Below, piece after piece: positions 26,668 through 35,550 of a DNA stretch of 64,000 bases (its first letter is position 1; every line of letters begins with the position of its first letter). Origin of the DNA: Candidatus Homeothermus arabinoxylanisolvens. Lineage in GTDB: Bacteria; Bacteroidota; Bacteroidia; Bacteroidales; Muribaculaceae. The position numbers were made by a program, and so were the translations under genes. Under the pieces are notes generated by a model, which was given only the letters and a program-made list of their open reading frames with translations, was not told the origin of the DNA and ran no database searches. The stretch is taken from the NCBI GenBank assembly GCA_001689405.1, contig LUJO01000049.1, forward strand, positions 1 to 64,000, given 5' to 3'.

Positions 26668-27270
26668 ATGAAATTAATTAAAGGATTTATTTTGGCCGCT
26701 GTCATGGTTTTTGCGGCTATGCCGATGTCGGCTCAGTTTCGTATCGGCCCCCGTGTAGGTGTGGCTGTCAATGACATGCACTTCAATAAGAGTGTTTTTG
26801 ATGGTGACAATCGCGCCGGATTCACTGCCGGTGTCATGACGGAGTTTACCGTTCCCGTGGTCGGTATAGGTTTTGACTTGTCGGCCATGTATGTACGTCG
26901 TTCGGCAAAGTGGATGGATGGCAACGACATGGTTAAAGACAATCGTGACTACATCGACATACCTCTTAACCTTAAGTGGAAAATCGGAGTACCCCTCGTC
27001 GGTAAGATCATAACTCCTTATCTTACTACTGGTCCTGCATTCTCGTTCCTTACAAGCCGTCGTGCCATAAGTGACGCATACAAGAACAAGAGTGTAGACG
27101 TAGCTTGGAACTTCGGTTTCGGCGTGCAGCTTATACAGCATATTCAGGTGGGAGCAAGCTATGGTCTCGGTCTTACCAAAGCCGTGAATAAGCTTAATAT
27201 AAACGACGGCAAAGGCGGTGTTGAAGGCAAGAACCGTTACTGGACTATAACAGCCGCTTATCTGTTCTGA
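26668..27270 (+). CDS. Outer-membrane beta-barrel protein, PorT-like
   Basis: A 200-residue exported protein. The signal peptide ends AAMPMSAQ, and alternating beta-strands follow through to a C-terminal aromatic end (WTITAAYLF), typical of small outer-membrane barrels. The GPRVGVAVNDM and TAGVMTEF strands resemble the PorT/outer_membrane_beta-barrel family of Bacteroidota. Cargo or partner is not known. It ends at a strong terminator that separates it from the B12 riboswitch. Confidence 0.8.
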   Translation: MKLIKGFILAAVMVFAAMPMSAQFRIGPRVGVAVNDMHFNKSVFDGDNRAGFTAGVMTEFTVPVVGIGFDLSAMYVRRSAKWMDGNDMVKDNRDYIDIPLNLKWKIGVPLVGKIITPYLTTGPAFSFLTSRRAISDAYKNKSVDVAWNFGFGVQLIQHIQVGASYGLGLTKAVNKLNINDGKGGVEGKNRYWTITAAYLF

Positions 27271-27295
27271 TAAACAGACTGTTGACATTATTGTC

Positions 27296-27331
27296 ATATG
27301 CCGCATCAACATTGATGCGGCATATTTTTTT
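27296..27331 (+). terminator. Intrinsic terminator after the PorT-like gene
   Basis: A perfect 14-bp stem, ATATGCCGCATCAA and its complement, around a 2-nt loop, followed by a T-run. The T-run overlaps the -33 TTTG of the next promoter. Confidence 0.88.
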
Positions 27332-27359
27332 GTTATTTGGACAAAAGTATATAACTTTG
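27329..27359 (+). promoter_or_regulatory. btu operon promoter
   Basis: -33 TTTG (27329-27332), a 19-bp spacer and -7 TAACTTTG (27352-27359). This is a full consensus Bacteroidota promoter placed just before the riboswitch. Confidence 0.75.
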
Positions 27360-27362
27360 CGG

Positions 27363-27540
27363 TCGCTTCGGTTCTCCATAGCTTAAGGCGAAGGAGATTA
27401 AAAGGGAACACGGGTGAAAATCCCGGACAGTCCCGCTGCGGTAATTTTCATATGGGGTCGGACATGGGCCACTTTTGTCGTTGACAATGGGAAGGCGTCC
27501 GATAGCCCCGAAATGAGTCCGAAGACCTGCCGGCGCTTAA
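27363..27540 (+). ncRNA. Cobalamin riboswitch
   Basis: The leader has the conserved AdoCbl-type core: GGGAACACGGGTGAAAATCC, then GGACAGTCCCGCTGCGGTAA, a B12-box-like GGGCCACTTTTG region with a following GGGAAGGCG, and the 3' element GAGTCCGAAGACCTGCC. It ends about 25 nt before the btuB start, so it can control translation initiation or early termination. Binding B12 should switch off btuB-btuG-btuF-btuC. Confidence 0.93.
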
Positions 27541-27564
27541 TTTATTAATGTTTTTCTTTCGAGG

Positions 27565-29595
27565 ATGAGAGGACATAACCTATTGTTATCGCGTGTTTTG
27601 TGCGGTAGCCGTTCTTTGTTGGGAGTGGCTCTGCTTACTGTCGTTTCACCTGCATACGTGCATGCCGACACTATTACCGGCAAAGTGCATCGCATACAGG
27701 AAGTCACTGTTTCTTCCCGCCGGTCGCCGATAAAAGTATCATCGGCAATTCCCGTACAGACTTTGTCGGGAGCCGACATTTCGCAGCTCGGCATCCAGAA
27801 TATGGCCGACGCCGTGAGGCGTTTCGCCGGCGCCAATGTCAGGGACTATGGCGGCATCGGCGGTTTAAAGACCGTGTCGGTGCGCAATATGGGCGCGGCA
27901 CATACTGCGGTGAGTTACGACGGTGCTCCTGTAAGTAACTGTCAGGCCGGACAGATTGATATCGGTCGCTTTTCTCTTGACAATGTGGCGATGCTTTCAC
28001 TCGCCGTAGGACAGAATGATGACATGCTTCAGGCAGCCAAACTGTATGCCTCGGCTGCGGTATTGGGCATACGCACCGAACGTCCGGTGTTTGATGACGG
28101 CCGCTCCTCGGCTTTTCGGCTTATGGTCAAAGGCGGGTCATTCGGCTATGTAAGCCCTTCATTCCGCTGGTGGCAGAAATTTAATGACAGGCTGGTGACA
28201 TCGGTCGACGGCAATTTCCTTAGAGCTGACGGTAACTACCCGTTTAAATTGGTCAATGGCAAATATGTCACTACGGAGCGCCGCAATAATTCTGCAATAG
28301 ATTCATGGCATAGCGAGGCAAATATGTTTTATTCATTCCCCCAAGCCGGAGAGCTTCAGGTGAAAGGCTATTACTTTTATTCAAAGCGCGGATTGCCCGG
28401 AGCTATAACATTATATAATCCGGTATCTACCGAGACACTATGGGACAAAAACGCATTTATGCAGATGCGATACAGCCGTCGCTTTTCTCGAAAATGGGAG
28501 TTGCAGGTCCAAGGGAAATATAACTACGGCTGGAACCGTGACCGTGAGTTCGGCCCGCAGTTTACGGGCGGCGTGTATAATGCCGTACATAAGCAGAATG
28601 AATATTATCTTTCGGCCACAGGGCTTTATCGTCCGCTGTCAGAACTTACTGTCGCTTTCGCTCAGGACGGTGTGATAAATACTCTTAGGAGTACAATGGT
28701 CGACTGTCCTTATCCTGACCGTTATACATCGTTGAGCGCACTGAGTATGAGGTGGCAGCGTCGATTGTTTACTGTCACCGGCACTTTGGTCGGCACATAC
28801 ATAACCGAAACGGTCAAGGAGGGTGAGCGCCCCGACGATATAAAAAGGCTGTCGCCGAGCCTTTCGGTCAATGTACAGCCGTGGAGCGATGAAATGCTCT
28901 TTTTCAGAGCCATGTATAAAAGTACGTTCCGTACACCGTCATTTAACGATCTGTATTATTACCGTCTCGGCAACCGTACATTGCGACCCGAAAAGGCTGA
29001 CGAATTTGACGTGGGCATCACTTGGAGCCGTTCGTTGTTTCCGGCAATGGACTATATGTCGGTTACGGTCGATGCCTTTTACAATGACGTGACTGACAAG
29101 ATAGTCGCTTTCCCTACGACTTATGCATGGCGCATGGTAAACTTCGGTAAGGTTCACGTGACGGGAGCTGACGTGACATTGGCTTCGGCATTTTCACTTA
29201 CCCGTGATGTGAAACTGATGGTTTCAGGCGCCTACACATGGCAGCGGGCTGTCGACCTTACCGATTCTGACTCTAAAACATATAAAGACCTGCTGCCATA
29301 CACGCCCGAACATAGCGGCAATGCGTCATGTGTCGTAGAGACGCCGTGGGTGAATGTCGGTTATTCGGTAGTAGCGGTGGGCAAGCGCTATTTTATGTCG
29401 GAAAACATACCGGCTAATGAAATTGACGGTTATGCCGAGCATACTCTCACTTTGTCGCGTGAGCTTGACCTGAGGAGATGCCGTCTTAAACTGCAGGGCG
29501 AGATTGTCAATCTTACCGACTGCCAGTATGATGTCATAAAGTATTATCCTATGCCCGGACGGTCATGGCGTATTACAGGTACATTTACATTCTAA
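27565..29595 (+). CDS. btuB: TonB-dependent vitamin B12 receptor
   Basis: A 676-residue outer-membrane transporter. After the signal peptide (to about residue 35) comes a TonB-box-like segment (IQEVTVSSRR), a plug domain with NMADAVRRFAGANVRDYGG and KTVSVRNMG, then a 22-strand barrel ending in an aromatic WRITGTFTF. The cobalamin riboswitch and the BtuG-like neighbour identify the substrate as B12 or a related corrinoid. It lacks the N-terminal carboxypeptidase-like domain found in SusC-type receptors. Confidence 0.92.
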   Translation: MRGHNLLLSRVLCGSRSLLGVALLTVVSPAYVHADTITGKVHRIQEVTVSSRRSPIKVSSAIPVQTLSGADISQLGIQNMADAVRRFAGANVRDYGGIGGLKTVSVRNMGAAHTAVSYDGAPVSNCQAGQIDIGRFSLDNVAMLSLAVGQNDDMLQAAKLYASAAVLGIRTERPVFDDGRSSAFRLMVKGGSFGYVSPSFRWWQKFNDRLVTSVDGNFLRADGNYPFKLVNGKYVTTERRNNSAIDSWHSEANMFYSFPQAGELQVKGYYFYSKRGLPGAITLYNPVSTETLWDKNAFMQMRYSRRFSRKWELQVQGKYNYGWNRDREFGPQFTGGVYNAVHKQNEYYLSATGLYRPLSELTVAFAQDGVINTLRSTMVDCPYPDRYTSLSALSMRWQRRLFTVTGTLVGTYITETVKEGERPDDIKRLSPSLSVNVQPWSDEMLFFRAMYKSTFRTPSFNDLYYYRLGNRTLRPEKADEFDVGITWSRSLFPAMDYMSVTVDAFYNDVTDKIVAFPTTYAWRMVNFGKVHVTGADVTLASAFSLTRDVKLMVSGAYTWQRAVDLTDSDSKTYKDLLPYTPEHSGNASCVVETPWVNVGYSVVAVGKRYFMSENIPANEIDGYAEHTLTLSRELDLRRCRLKLQGEIVNLTDCQYDVIKYYPMPGRSWRITGTFTF

Positions 29596-29612
29596 CCAAT
29601 ATATTTTAATTT

Positions 29613-30743
29613 ATGAGAATCAGAAGTTTTCTATTGGGTGCCTTATGCACACTCGGTTTAGGTATGGTTTTGCCGTCATGTAGCGATGATGACAACGGAT
29701 GGGACGATGGCGACTCTAAAGTTGAATTGCCTGACTCGCGGGTATACATTCTTAATGAAGGTTCGATAGGGATGAACAACGCCGGTATAGCGTTCTATAA
29801 TCCTCAGGACGGCAGCATTATCGATGACATTTTCTATCGTCAGAACGACAGCGGTCTTGGCGATACGGGCCAGAGTATGATACGTTACAACGGCAGTATA
29901 TATGTAGCTGTATACGGCTCCAATTACATAGCCAGACTGAATGCCGCATGTGTGCAGGAGAAGCGCACGCTGTTTTCATCAGACCCCGAACTGCAGGGCG
30001 GGGTGCGGTACATAGCCGCCGAGGACGGATATATCTACGCTTCGTTCTATGGCGGTATTATGGCAAAGATCGATGCCGCTACACTTGAAGTAAAGGCTAA
30101 ACTTAAAGGTCTCGGCGCTAATCTTGAAGGTGTGGTTATATGCGATGACAACCTTTATGTAGCCAATTCTTATGAGATTGTCTTCAATCCGGCAACCAAT
30201 AAAAACGATTATGTATATAAAAAGGAGGTCAAGGTCATAGACCTGAAGACTTTCTCGCTTAAAGAGACGTTGACAGTGGCTCAGAACCCCAACAAGCTTG
30301 TCGAGGAGGATGATAATGTGTTCTTGATTTCATGGGACTATTTTGACGAAAGCTACGTATTGCAGCGTATTGAGCCAAAGAGCAATAATAAAGTGAGCAA
30401 AATCGGTTATGCCACTGACATGGCTGCCGGCGACGATGTAATCTATCTTGTTGATTCGCGTACCGACTGGAGTACCCGTACCACTACCAATACTTTCAGC
30501 TACTATGACATAAATGCCGGTCGCCTTGTAGGCACATCATTCTTGAAAGACGCTCCTGCCGAGCTTACTTCCAAGAGTATATCCATGATGGCTGTCAGTG
30601 AGGAGAACGGTGACATATATATAGGTACTACCGTATGGGCTGAGGGTAACGGCACTATGTACCGCTTCAGAAAGGACGGTACGTTTGTGGAGAAATTTGA
30701 CTGCGGCGGCCAGAACCCGAAAACTGCCGTATTCTTTAACTAA
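29613..30743 (+). CDS. btuG: Surface B12-binding lipoprotein, BtuG-like beta-propeller
   Basis: A 376-residue lipoprotein with lipobox LPSC (Cys23). The Cys is followed by SDDDNGWDD, an acidic stretch like the Bacteroidota lipoprotein export signal for surface display. The rest consists of repeating YncE-like blades (VYILNEGSIGMNNAGIAFY, YIYASFYGGIMAKIDAATLE, KEVKVIDLKTFSLKE, and so on), consistent with a seven-bladed propeller. In Bacteroides thetaiotaomicron, BtuG of this fold caps BtuB and captures B12 with very high affinity. It lies 17 nt after btuB under the same riboswitch. The propeller count is inferred. Confidence 0.85.
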   Translation: MRIRSFLLGALCTLGLGMVLPSCSDDDNGWDDGDSKVELPDSRVYILNEGSIGMNNAGIAFYNPQDGSIIDDIFYRQNDSGLGDTGQSMIRYNGSIYVAVYGSNYIARLNAACVQEKRTLFSSDPELQGGVRYIAAEDGYIYASFYGGIMAKIDAATLEVKAKLKGLGANLEGVVICDDNLYVANSYEIVFNPATNKNDYVYKKEVKVIDLKTFSLKETLTVAQNPNKLVEEDDNVFLISWDYFDESYVLQRIEPKSNNKVSKIGYATDMAAGDDVIYLVDSRTDWSTRTTTNTFSYYDINAGRLVGTSFLKDAPAELTSKSISMMAVSEENGDIYIGTTVWAEGNGTMYRFRKDGTFVEKFDCGGQNPKTAVFFN

Positions 30744-30754
30744 AAACTATCTGT

Positions 30755-31897
30755 ATGAAAAAGGTGACTGTTTTAAAGTCGCTTATAATGTTTTTGGCAT
30801 TGTCGGCCTTCGCTTCGTGCGGAGGCGGCAGTGCCTCTTCCGACTATTCCGGCGGCGATACGTTGGCGTTGGATTACGCACGTCTGCTGACTATTGTGGA
30901 GCATGACGGATTTACCGAGGTCACGGTCCGCAATCCGTGGGACAGTACAAGAGTATTGAATACATATATTCTGGTGCCGTCATCCGATCCGTTGCCCAAG
31001 CGGTTGCCTGCGGGCACTGTCGTACGCACTCCCGTATCCGCAGCCTTGATATATTCGTCGGTGCACAACAGTCTGGTTTGTGAACTTGGAGCGCCTATGG
31101 CGATTAAAGGTGTATGTGACGCGCAGTATATCCATGAACAGTTTCTTAAGAAGCGCATAGCCGACGGAGCGGTGGCGGACTGCGGCAACAGTATGTCGCC
31201 CGACATAGAGCGCATTATAGAGCTTTCGCCCGATGCCATACTGCTGTCTCCATTTGAGAATTCGGGCGGTTACGGCAAGCTGGGACAACTCGGCATACCG
31301 ATAATCGAGTGTGCCGACTACATGGAGATATCGCCGCTTGCCCGTGCCGAATGGATGCGGTTTTACGGAATGCTTTTCGGTCGTGAGGAGTACTCTGACA
31401 TACTGTTCGGTCAGACGGTAAAGGAATACAATGAGCTGGCCGCTCTTGTCGATACTGTCAGCTATCGGCCTAAGGTGCTGATTGACCGGCTTTACGGACA
31501 GTCTTGGTATGTGCCGGGAGCGGTGTCGACGATGGGACGGTTCATTGAAGATGCGGGTGGCGCGAATCCGTTTGATGAGTACAGGCGCAGCGGCAGTATC
31601 GGTCTTTCGGCCGAGGAAGTACTGTATAAGGCGCAGGATGCCGATGTATGGGCCATACGCTATTCACAGCCGGCGGACAAGTCTATGGATGAACTTGGCC
31701 GTGATAATGCAATATACCGTGAGTTTGATGCGTTTAAGAATAAGAGGGTGTACGGTTGCAATACCCGCAACGTGAGGTTCTATGAGGAGGTGCCGTTTCA
31801 TCCGCAATGGTTGCTTAATGATCTTATAGTGCTCTGTCATCCTGAATTGTCACAGGTGAAGGGCAACAGATATTTTACGGAACTTGTTAATGAATAG
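30755..31897 (+). CDS. btuF: B12 ABC transporter substrate-binding lipoprotein
   Basis: A 380-residue protein with lipobox FASC (Cys22) and a type III (BtuF/FhuD-like) periplasmic binding fold. VVRTPVSAALIYSSVHNSLV, IERIIELSPDAILLSPFEN and GIPIIECADYMEISPLARAEW are the usual motifs. It would hand corrinoids delivered by BtuB to the inner-membrane permease. It overlaps btuC by 8 bp, so the two are translationally coupled. Iron-siderophore binding is the alternative for this fold, but the riboswitch and neighbours favour B12. Confidence 0.87.
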   Translation: MKKVTVLKSLIMFLALSAFASCGGGSASSDYSGGDTLALDYARLLTIVEHDGFTEVTVRNPWDSTRVLNTYILVPSSDPLPKRLPAGTVVRTPVSAALIYSSVHNSLVCELGAPMAIKGVCDAQYIHEQFLKKRIADGAVADCGNSMSPDIERIIELSPDAILLSPFENSGGYGKLGQLGIPIIECADYMEISPLARAEWMRFYGMLFGREEYSDILFGQTVKEYNELAALVDTVSYRPKVLIDRLYGQSWYVPGAVSTMGRFIEDAGGANPFDEYRRSGSIGLSAEEVLYKAQDADVWAIRYSQPADKSMDELGRDNAIYREFDAFKNKRVYGCNTRNVRFYEEVPFHPQWLLNDLIVLCHPELSQVKGNRYFTELVNE

Positions 31898-32909
31898 ACA
31901 GGTGGCAGTTAAGTTTGTCGTCATATCGGTATGTGTGGTTGCGCTGTTTGTGCTGACCTTGTTCATCGGGTCGGTGTCTATACCGGCGTGCGATGTGCTG
32001 CATATATTGTCAGGAGGTGACGGCGTTACTGGCGCGGTGCGGTTTATTGTATTGGGTAGCCGCTTGCCGCTTGCGCTTACTTCATTGCTTGCCGGTGCCG
32101 GACTTGCGGTATCGGGACTGATGCTTCAGACCGCTTTCCGTAATCCGTTGGCCGGACCGTCTGTATTAGGCATAAATTCCGGCGCAAGTCTCGGAGTGGC
32201 AGTCGTTATGTTGATGCTCGGCGGTTCGGTGTCGGCCGGTGCCGTTTCATTGGGCGGTTATGTGGCTGTCATGGTAGGCGCTTTCTTTGGAAGTCTTGCT
32301 ATCATGGGAGTGCTTCTGCTGCTGTCGGTATGGCTGAAAAATGACCTTATGTTGCTTATTACAGGAATAATGATAGGCTATCTTGCTTCATCCGTGATAA
32401 TGCTCTTGAATTTTGCAGCGACGGCCGAGGGGGTTCAGGGCTATGTCATGTGGGGTATGGGTAATTTCAACGGTGTATCCATGACTCAGATGCCTTTATT
32501 CGCATTTATGACGCTTGCGGGCATTTTTATGGCTGTGTTGCTTATAAAACCGTTGAACATAGTATTGCTCGGGTCGTCTTATGCCCGCAATCTCGGAGTC
32601 GACATGAAGAGTGTACGCAATCGACTGTTGCTTGCTACCGGATTATTGACATCGGTCATCACCGCCTATTGCGGGCCGGTGGCGTTTATCGGACTGGCGG
32701 TGCCTCATATCGCCCGGCTGGTTTTCCGTACCGACGACCACCGTGTGCTCATGCCCGCCACGCTGCTCATAGGCTCTCTTGTAGCCATGTCGTGCAACCT
32801 TATATCATTGCTCCCGGGGGGCGGAATACTGCCTGTAAATGCGGTTACCCCTATCATAGGCGCTCCTGTCATTCTCTACGTTATCCTCAAAGAACGCCGC
32901 CGTCGCTGA
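31890..32909 (+). CDS. btuC: B12 ABC transporter permease
   Basis: A 339-residue FecCD/BtuC-family permease with about ten transmembrane helices. Family motifs include LPLALTSLLAGAGLAVSGLM, FRNPLAGPSVLGINSGASLG, GPVAFIGLAVPHIARL and the end GGGILPVNAVTPIIGAPVIL. The ATG at 31890 lies within the last codons of btuF and is preferred to a TTG two codons earlier. No BtuD ATPase gene follows; the next gene is a convergent ABC-F protein. The ATPase must be encoded elsewhere or be shared. Confidence 0.93.
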   Translation: MNRQVAVKFVVISVCVVALFVLTLFIGSVSIPACDVLHILSGGDGVTGAVRFIVLGSRLPLALTSLLAGAGLAVSGLMLQTAFRNPLAGPSVLGINSGASLGVAVVMLMLGGSVSAGAVSLGGYVAVMVGAFFGSLAIMGVLLLLSVWLKNDLMLLITGIMIGYLASSVIMLLNFAATAEGVQGYVMWGMGNFNGVSMTQMPLFAFMTLAGIFMAVLLIKPLNIVLLGSSYARNLGVDMKSVRNRLLLATGLLTSVITAYCGPVAFIGLAVPHIARLVFRTDDHRVLMPATLLIGSLVAMSCNLISLLPGGGILPVNAVTPIIGAPVILYVILKERRRR

Positions 32910-32943
32910 TGTGTCCCATCTTATACATCTTATAGTTGCGAGG

Positions 32944-34734
32944 CTATTCTTTTTCCGAGAGTTCGAGCCAACGCAACTCTTTTTCGTCAAGTAGGGCTTT
33001 TACCTCTTCGTAACGAGCTGATTTCTCAATAATGTCATTGACCACTTCTCCGCCATTGAACAGCGCTTCAAGTGTTGACTTCTCGTTGTTGAGCTGCTCT
33101 ATCTCTGCTGTAAGCTGCTCAAATTCGCGCCGTTCTTTAAATGTCATTCTTGCTTCGTTGCGTTCACGACGCGGTTTTGTCTTTGTATCTGCGCTTTTAG
33201 CGGCCGGAGCCTGTTTTTCAGATTGCTCCGCAATCCAAGCCCTGTAGTCGCTGTATCCTCCCGGGAAATCTTTTATCACGCCGTTGCCTTCAAATACAAA
33301 AAGATGGTCCACTATGCTGTCGAGGAAGAAACGGTCATGACTTACCACGATGAGGCATCCGTTGAAGTTACGCAGATAGTCCTCAAGTATGCCAAGTGTC
33401 ACAATATCCAAGTCGTTGGTCGGTTCGTCGAGCACAAGGAAGTTGGGCGAACGCATAAGCACAGCGGCAAGATGCAGACGGGCACGCTCGCCTCCGCTTA
33501 AAGTGCATATGTATTTTTGCTGGTCGGCAGGCGAAAACAGAAAGTGCGTAAGAAACTGCATAGGGGAGTAGCGGACGTCACCGTTTACGACTATGTCTTC
33601 CGCTATTTCCGTGATGGCGTCAATAACCTTCTTATTCTCGTCAAACGATATGCCCTCCTGACTATAATAGCCGAAACGCACCGTATCGCCTATATTCCAC
33701 TCGCCGCTGTCGGGATTGATAATACCCTGAAGCATCTTTATGAATGTGGATTTGCCTACCCCGTTAGGGCCTATTATGCCGACTTTCTCGTAGCGGGCAA
33801 ACGTGTAAGTGAAGTCATCGAGAATAATCTTGTCGCCAAACCGTTTGCTGACGCCTCGCGCCTCAAATATTTTGGAGCCTATGTAGGATGACTTGACATT
33901 GAGCCTTACGTTGTCCTCCGACAGATTTACCTTCGAGCGGTTTTTCAGGTCATAGAACGCATCGATACGGTATTTTGCCTTACCCGCACGGGCCTGAGGC
34001 TGGCGTCGCATCCATTCCTGCTCTTTGCGCAGTGTGTTTTTTACTTTGGCAAGTTCCGCGCTCATGGCTTCTATGCGTTCCTGTCTGCGTCGCAGATAGT
34101 AGTCGTAGTTGCCTTCGTAGGTGTATATGCTTTCGCGGTCGATCTCGATTATTTTGTTTGTGACGTGATCGAGAAAATATCGGTCATGAGTAACCATAAG
34201 CAGGGTTACGCGTGAGCGGGTCAGGTAGTTTTCAATCCATTCGATTACCTTTATGTCGAGGTGGTTGGTGGGCTCGTCGAGTATTATCAAATCAGGATTG
34301 CCGAGTATGACTTTTGCGAGAGCCACGCGCTTGGATTGCCCGCCCGACATGGTCGATATCGGAGTGTCGGCGTCTTCTATTCCGAGTTGTGTCAGCATCT
34401 GGCGTGCACGGTCTTCATAGTTCCATGCGTCATGTTCATCGACGTGGAGTTTTTCTGTATCGCGCATACAGTAGCCGAGGGCGGTGTCGCCTTCTTGAAA
34501 GACGGGTGTCTGATCCAGTATACCTACACGTAGTCCCAGCCTGAAGGTTATATTGCCGGAGTCAGGACTCTCTTTGCCCGCAATTATGTTGAGCAGGGTT
34601 GATTTTCCGGTACCGTTTTTAGCTATGATACCGATTTTGTCGCCCTCGTATACCCCGAACGTGACGTCACGGAATAACATGCGGTCGCCGTAGCTTTTTG
34701 TCAGATTTTCAACCTGCAGATAACTTGTCGCCAT
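32944..34734 (-). CDS. ABC-F family ATPase (Uup-like)
   Basis: A 596-residue soluble protein with two ABC cassettes and no membrane segments. Walker A motifs are KNGTGKST (first) and GPNGVGKST (second). Signature motifs are MSGGQSKR and LSGGERAR, and the two Walker B/H-loop regions read LDEPTNHLD and LDEPTNDLD. The arm/linker after the first cassette is rich in Arg and Gln, and a charged coiled coil ends the protein. ABC-F proteins act on ribosomes (Uup, EttA or resistance types). The C-terminal coiled coil suggests Uup, which in E. coli is linked to ribosome assembly. It is not a membrane transporter ATPase. Confidence 0.9.
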   Translation of the reverse strand: MATSYLQVENLTKSYGDRMLFRDVTFGVYEGDKIGIIAKNGTGKSTLLNIIAGKESPDSGNITFRLGLRVGILDQTPVFQEGDTALGYCMRDTEKLHVDEHDAWNYEDRARQMLTQLGIEDADTPISTMSGGQSKRVALAKVILGNPDLIILDEPTNHLDIKVIEWIENYLTRSRVTLLMVTHDRYFLDHVTNKIIEIDRESIYTYEGNYDYYLRRRQERIEAMSAELAKVKNTLRKEQEWMRRQPQARAGKAKYRIDAFYDLKNRSKVNLSEDNVRLNVKSSYIGSKIFEARGVSKRFGDKIILDDFTYTFARYEKVGIIGPNGVGKSTFIKMLQGIINPDSGEWNIGDTVRFGYYSQEGISFDENKKVIDAITEIAEDIVVNGDVRYSPMQFLTHFLFSPADQQKYICTLSGGERARLHLAAVLMRSPNFLVLDEPTNDLDIVTLGILEDYLRNFNGCLIVVSHDRFFLDSIVDHLFVFEGNGVIKDFPGGYSDYRAWIAEQSEKQAPAAKSADTKTKPRRERNEARMTFKERREFEQLTAEIEQLNNEKSTLEALFNGGEVVNDIIEKSARYEEVKALLDEKELRWLELSEKE

Positions 34735-34750
34735 AAATGGATATTTTGTA

Positions 34751-34758
34751 CAAACTTA
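34751..34758 (-). promoter_or_regulatory. -7 box for the ABC-F gene
   Basis: TAAGTTTG on the minus strand, ending 16 nt before the ATG at 34734. Confidence 0.5.
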
Positions 34759-34766
34759 CGGAAAAT

Positions 34767-35507
34767 CTACCGAACAGGCAATATCTGTTTTTTGTACTGC
34801 CTACGCATGAGGCGTAGAGCGTCGCGTTTGTCTTTGCTCATCTTTTCAGTGGCGTAGCTGAGAGTTACCGACGACATGCGATGTATGTTTATATTGATGT
34901 AATCAACAAGTCGGGTCATGTCTTTTTTGCCTACTTCCCGCAGCACCCATCCGACAGCTTTCTGCATAAGATTATGTGGGTGCTCAAGAAGCATGTCGGC
35001 CACGCTTAACGGCAGGTCGAGTATGCCCAGTCTTACCGGTGTAAGCATAGCTACCATGGCTACACGCTGACGCCAGAGGTTGTCAGAGTTGATAAGACTG
35101 TCGAGCTCGTCAAGCCGGCGCCCTTCGGCATACTCGACGCCGAGTATGTATTCCGTGCTTAAGTCCACAAGATCCCAGTTGTTGGCTTTATGGCAATTGG
35201 CCATATAGAAGTCGGCTATCTCTTCTTTTAATGACGATGAGGATTTCCGGTATTTTTCCACAAGAGCAAGGAAGCCCGCCAGACGGAATTCATGGATAGG
35301 GCTGTCGAGCATTTTACCGATTTCGTGAAGAGGCAGTACTGCGTAACCTTTCGAAATCTTACGGTTGTCGGGTACATATATGCCTATGAAAATGTCGCCT
35401 TCGCCGTATTCGCCCCGGCCGGTCTTGAAAAAACGCATAAGGTCGGGTATCTTCTCGCTATGGGCTACACGTTGTAGCTCTTCCTGCCATGTTTCGATAG
35501 TTTTCAT
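34767..35507 (-). CDS. DNA alkylation repair protein, AlkD-like HEAT repeat
   Basis: A 246-residue all-helical protein. The repeat pattern (VALEKY-like FLALVEKYRKSS, NNWDLVDLSTEYILG, LWRQRVAMVAMLTP, LMQKAVGWVLREVGKKD) is characteristic of AlkD DNA glycosylases, which remove bulky N3- and N7-alkylated bases by trapping DNA without base flipping. The conserved Trp and Asp of NNWDLVD and the WRQR region are present. The ATG lies 4 nt after a TATATTTG box, so the mRNA is probably leaderless. Confidence 0.88.
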   Translation of the reverse strand: MKTIETWQEELQRVAHSEKIPDLMRFFKTGRGEYGEGDIFIGIYVPDNRKISKGYAVLPLHEIGKMLDSPIHEFRLAGFLALVEKYRKSSSSLKEEIADFYMANCHKANNWDLVDLSTEYILGVEYAEGRRLDELDSLINSDNLWRQRVAMVAMLTPVRLGILDLPLSVADMLLEHPHNLMQKAVGWVLREVGKKDMTRLVDYININIHRMSSVTLSYATEKMSKDKRDALRLMRRQYKKQILPVR

Positions 35508-35511
35508 TATG

Positions 35512-35519
35512 CAAATATA
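35512..35519 (-). promoter_or_regulatory. -7 box 4 nt before the AlkD-like ATG
   Basis: CAAATATA on the plus strand is TATATTTG on the minus strand, followed by CATA and the ATG at 35507. It predicts a leaderless transcript. Confidence 0.5.
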
Positions 35520-35532
35520 TGGAAAATATGTC

Positions 35533-35540
35533 TACATTTG
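35533..35540 (+). promoter_or_regulatory. -7 box for the PAP2 gene
   Basis: TACATTTG on the plus strand, 10 nt before the ATG at 35551, so the leader would be only a few nt long. It lies 13 bp from the opposite-facing box of the AlkD-like gene. Confidence 0.5.
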
Positions 35541-35550
35541 CATGTAAATT

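Noticed and set aside
32944..34734. The ABC-type gene next to btuC as the missing BtuD ATPase
   Set aside because: It is convergent, has two cassettes with an ABC-F linker and coiled coil, and lacks the single-cassette layout of BtuD.
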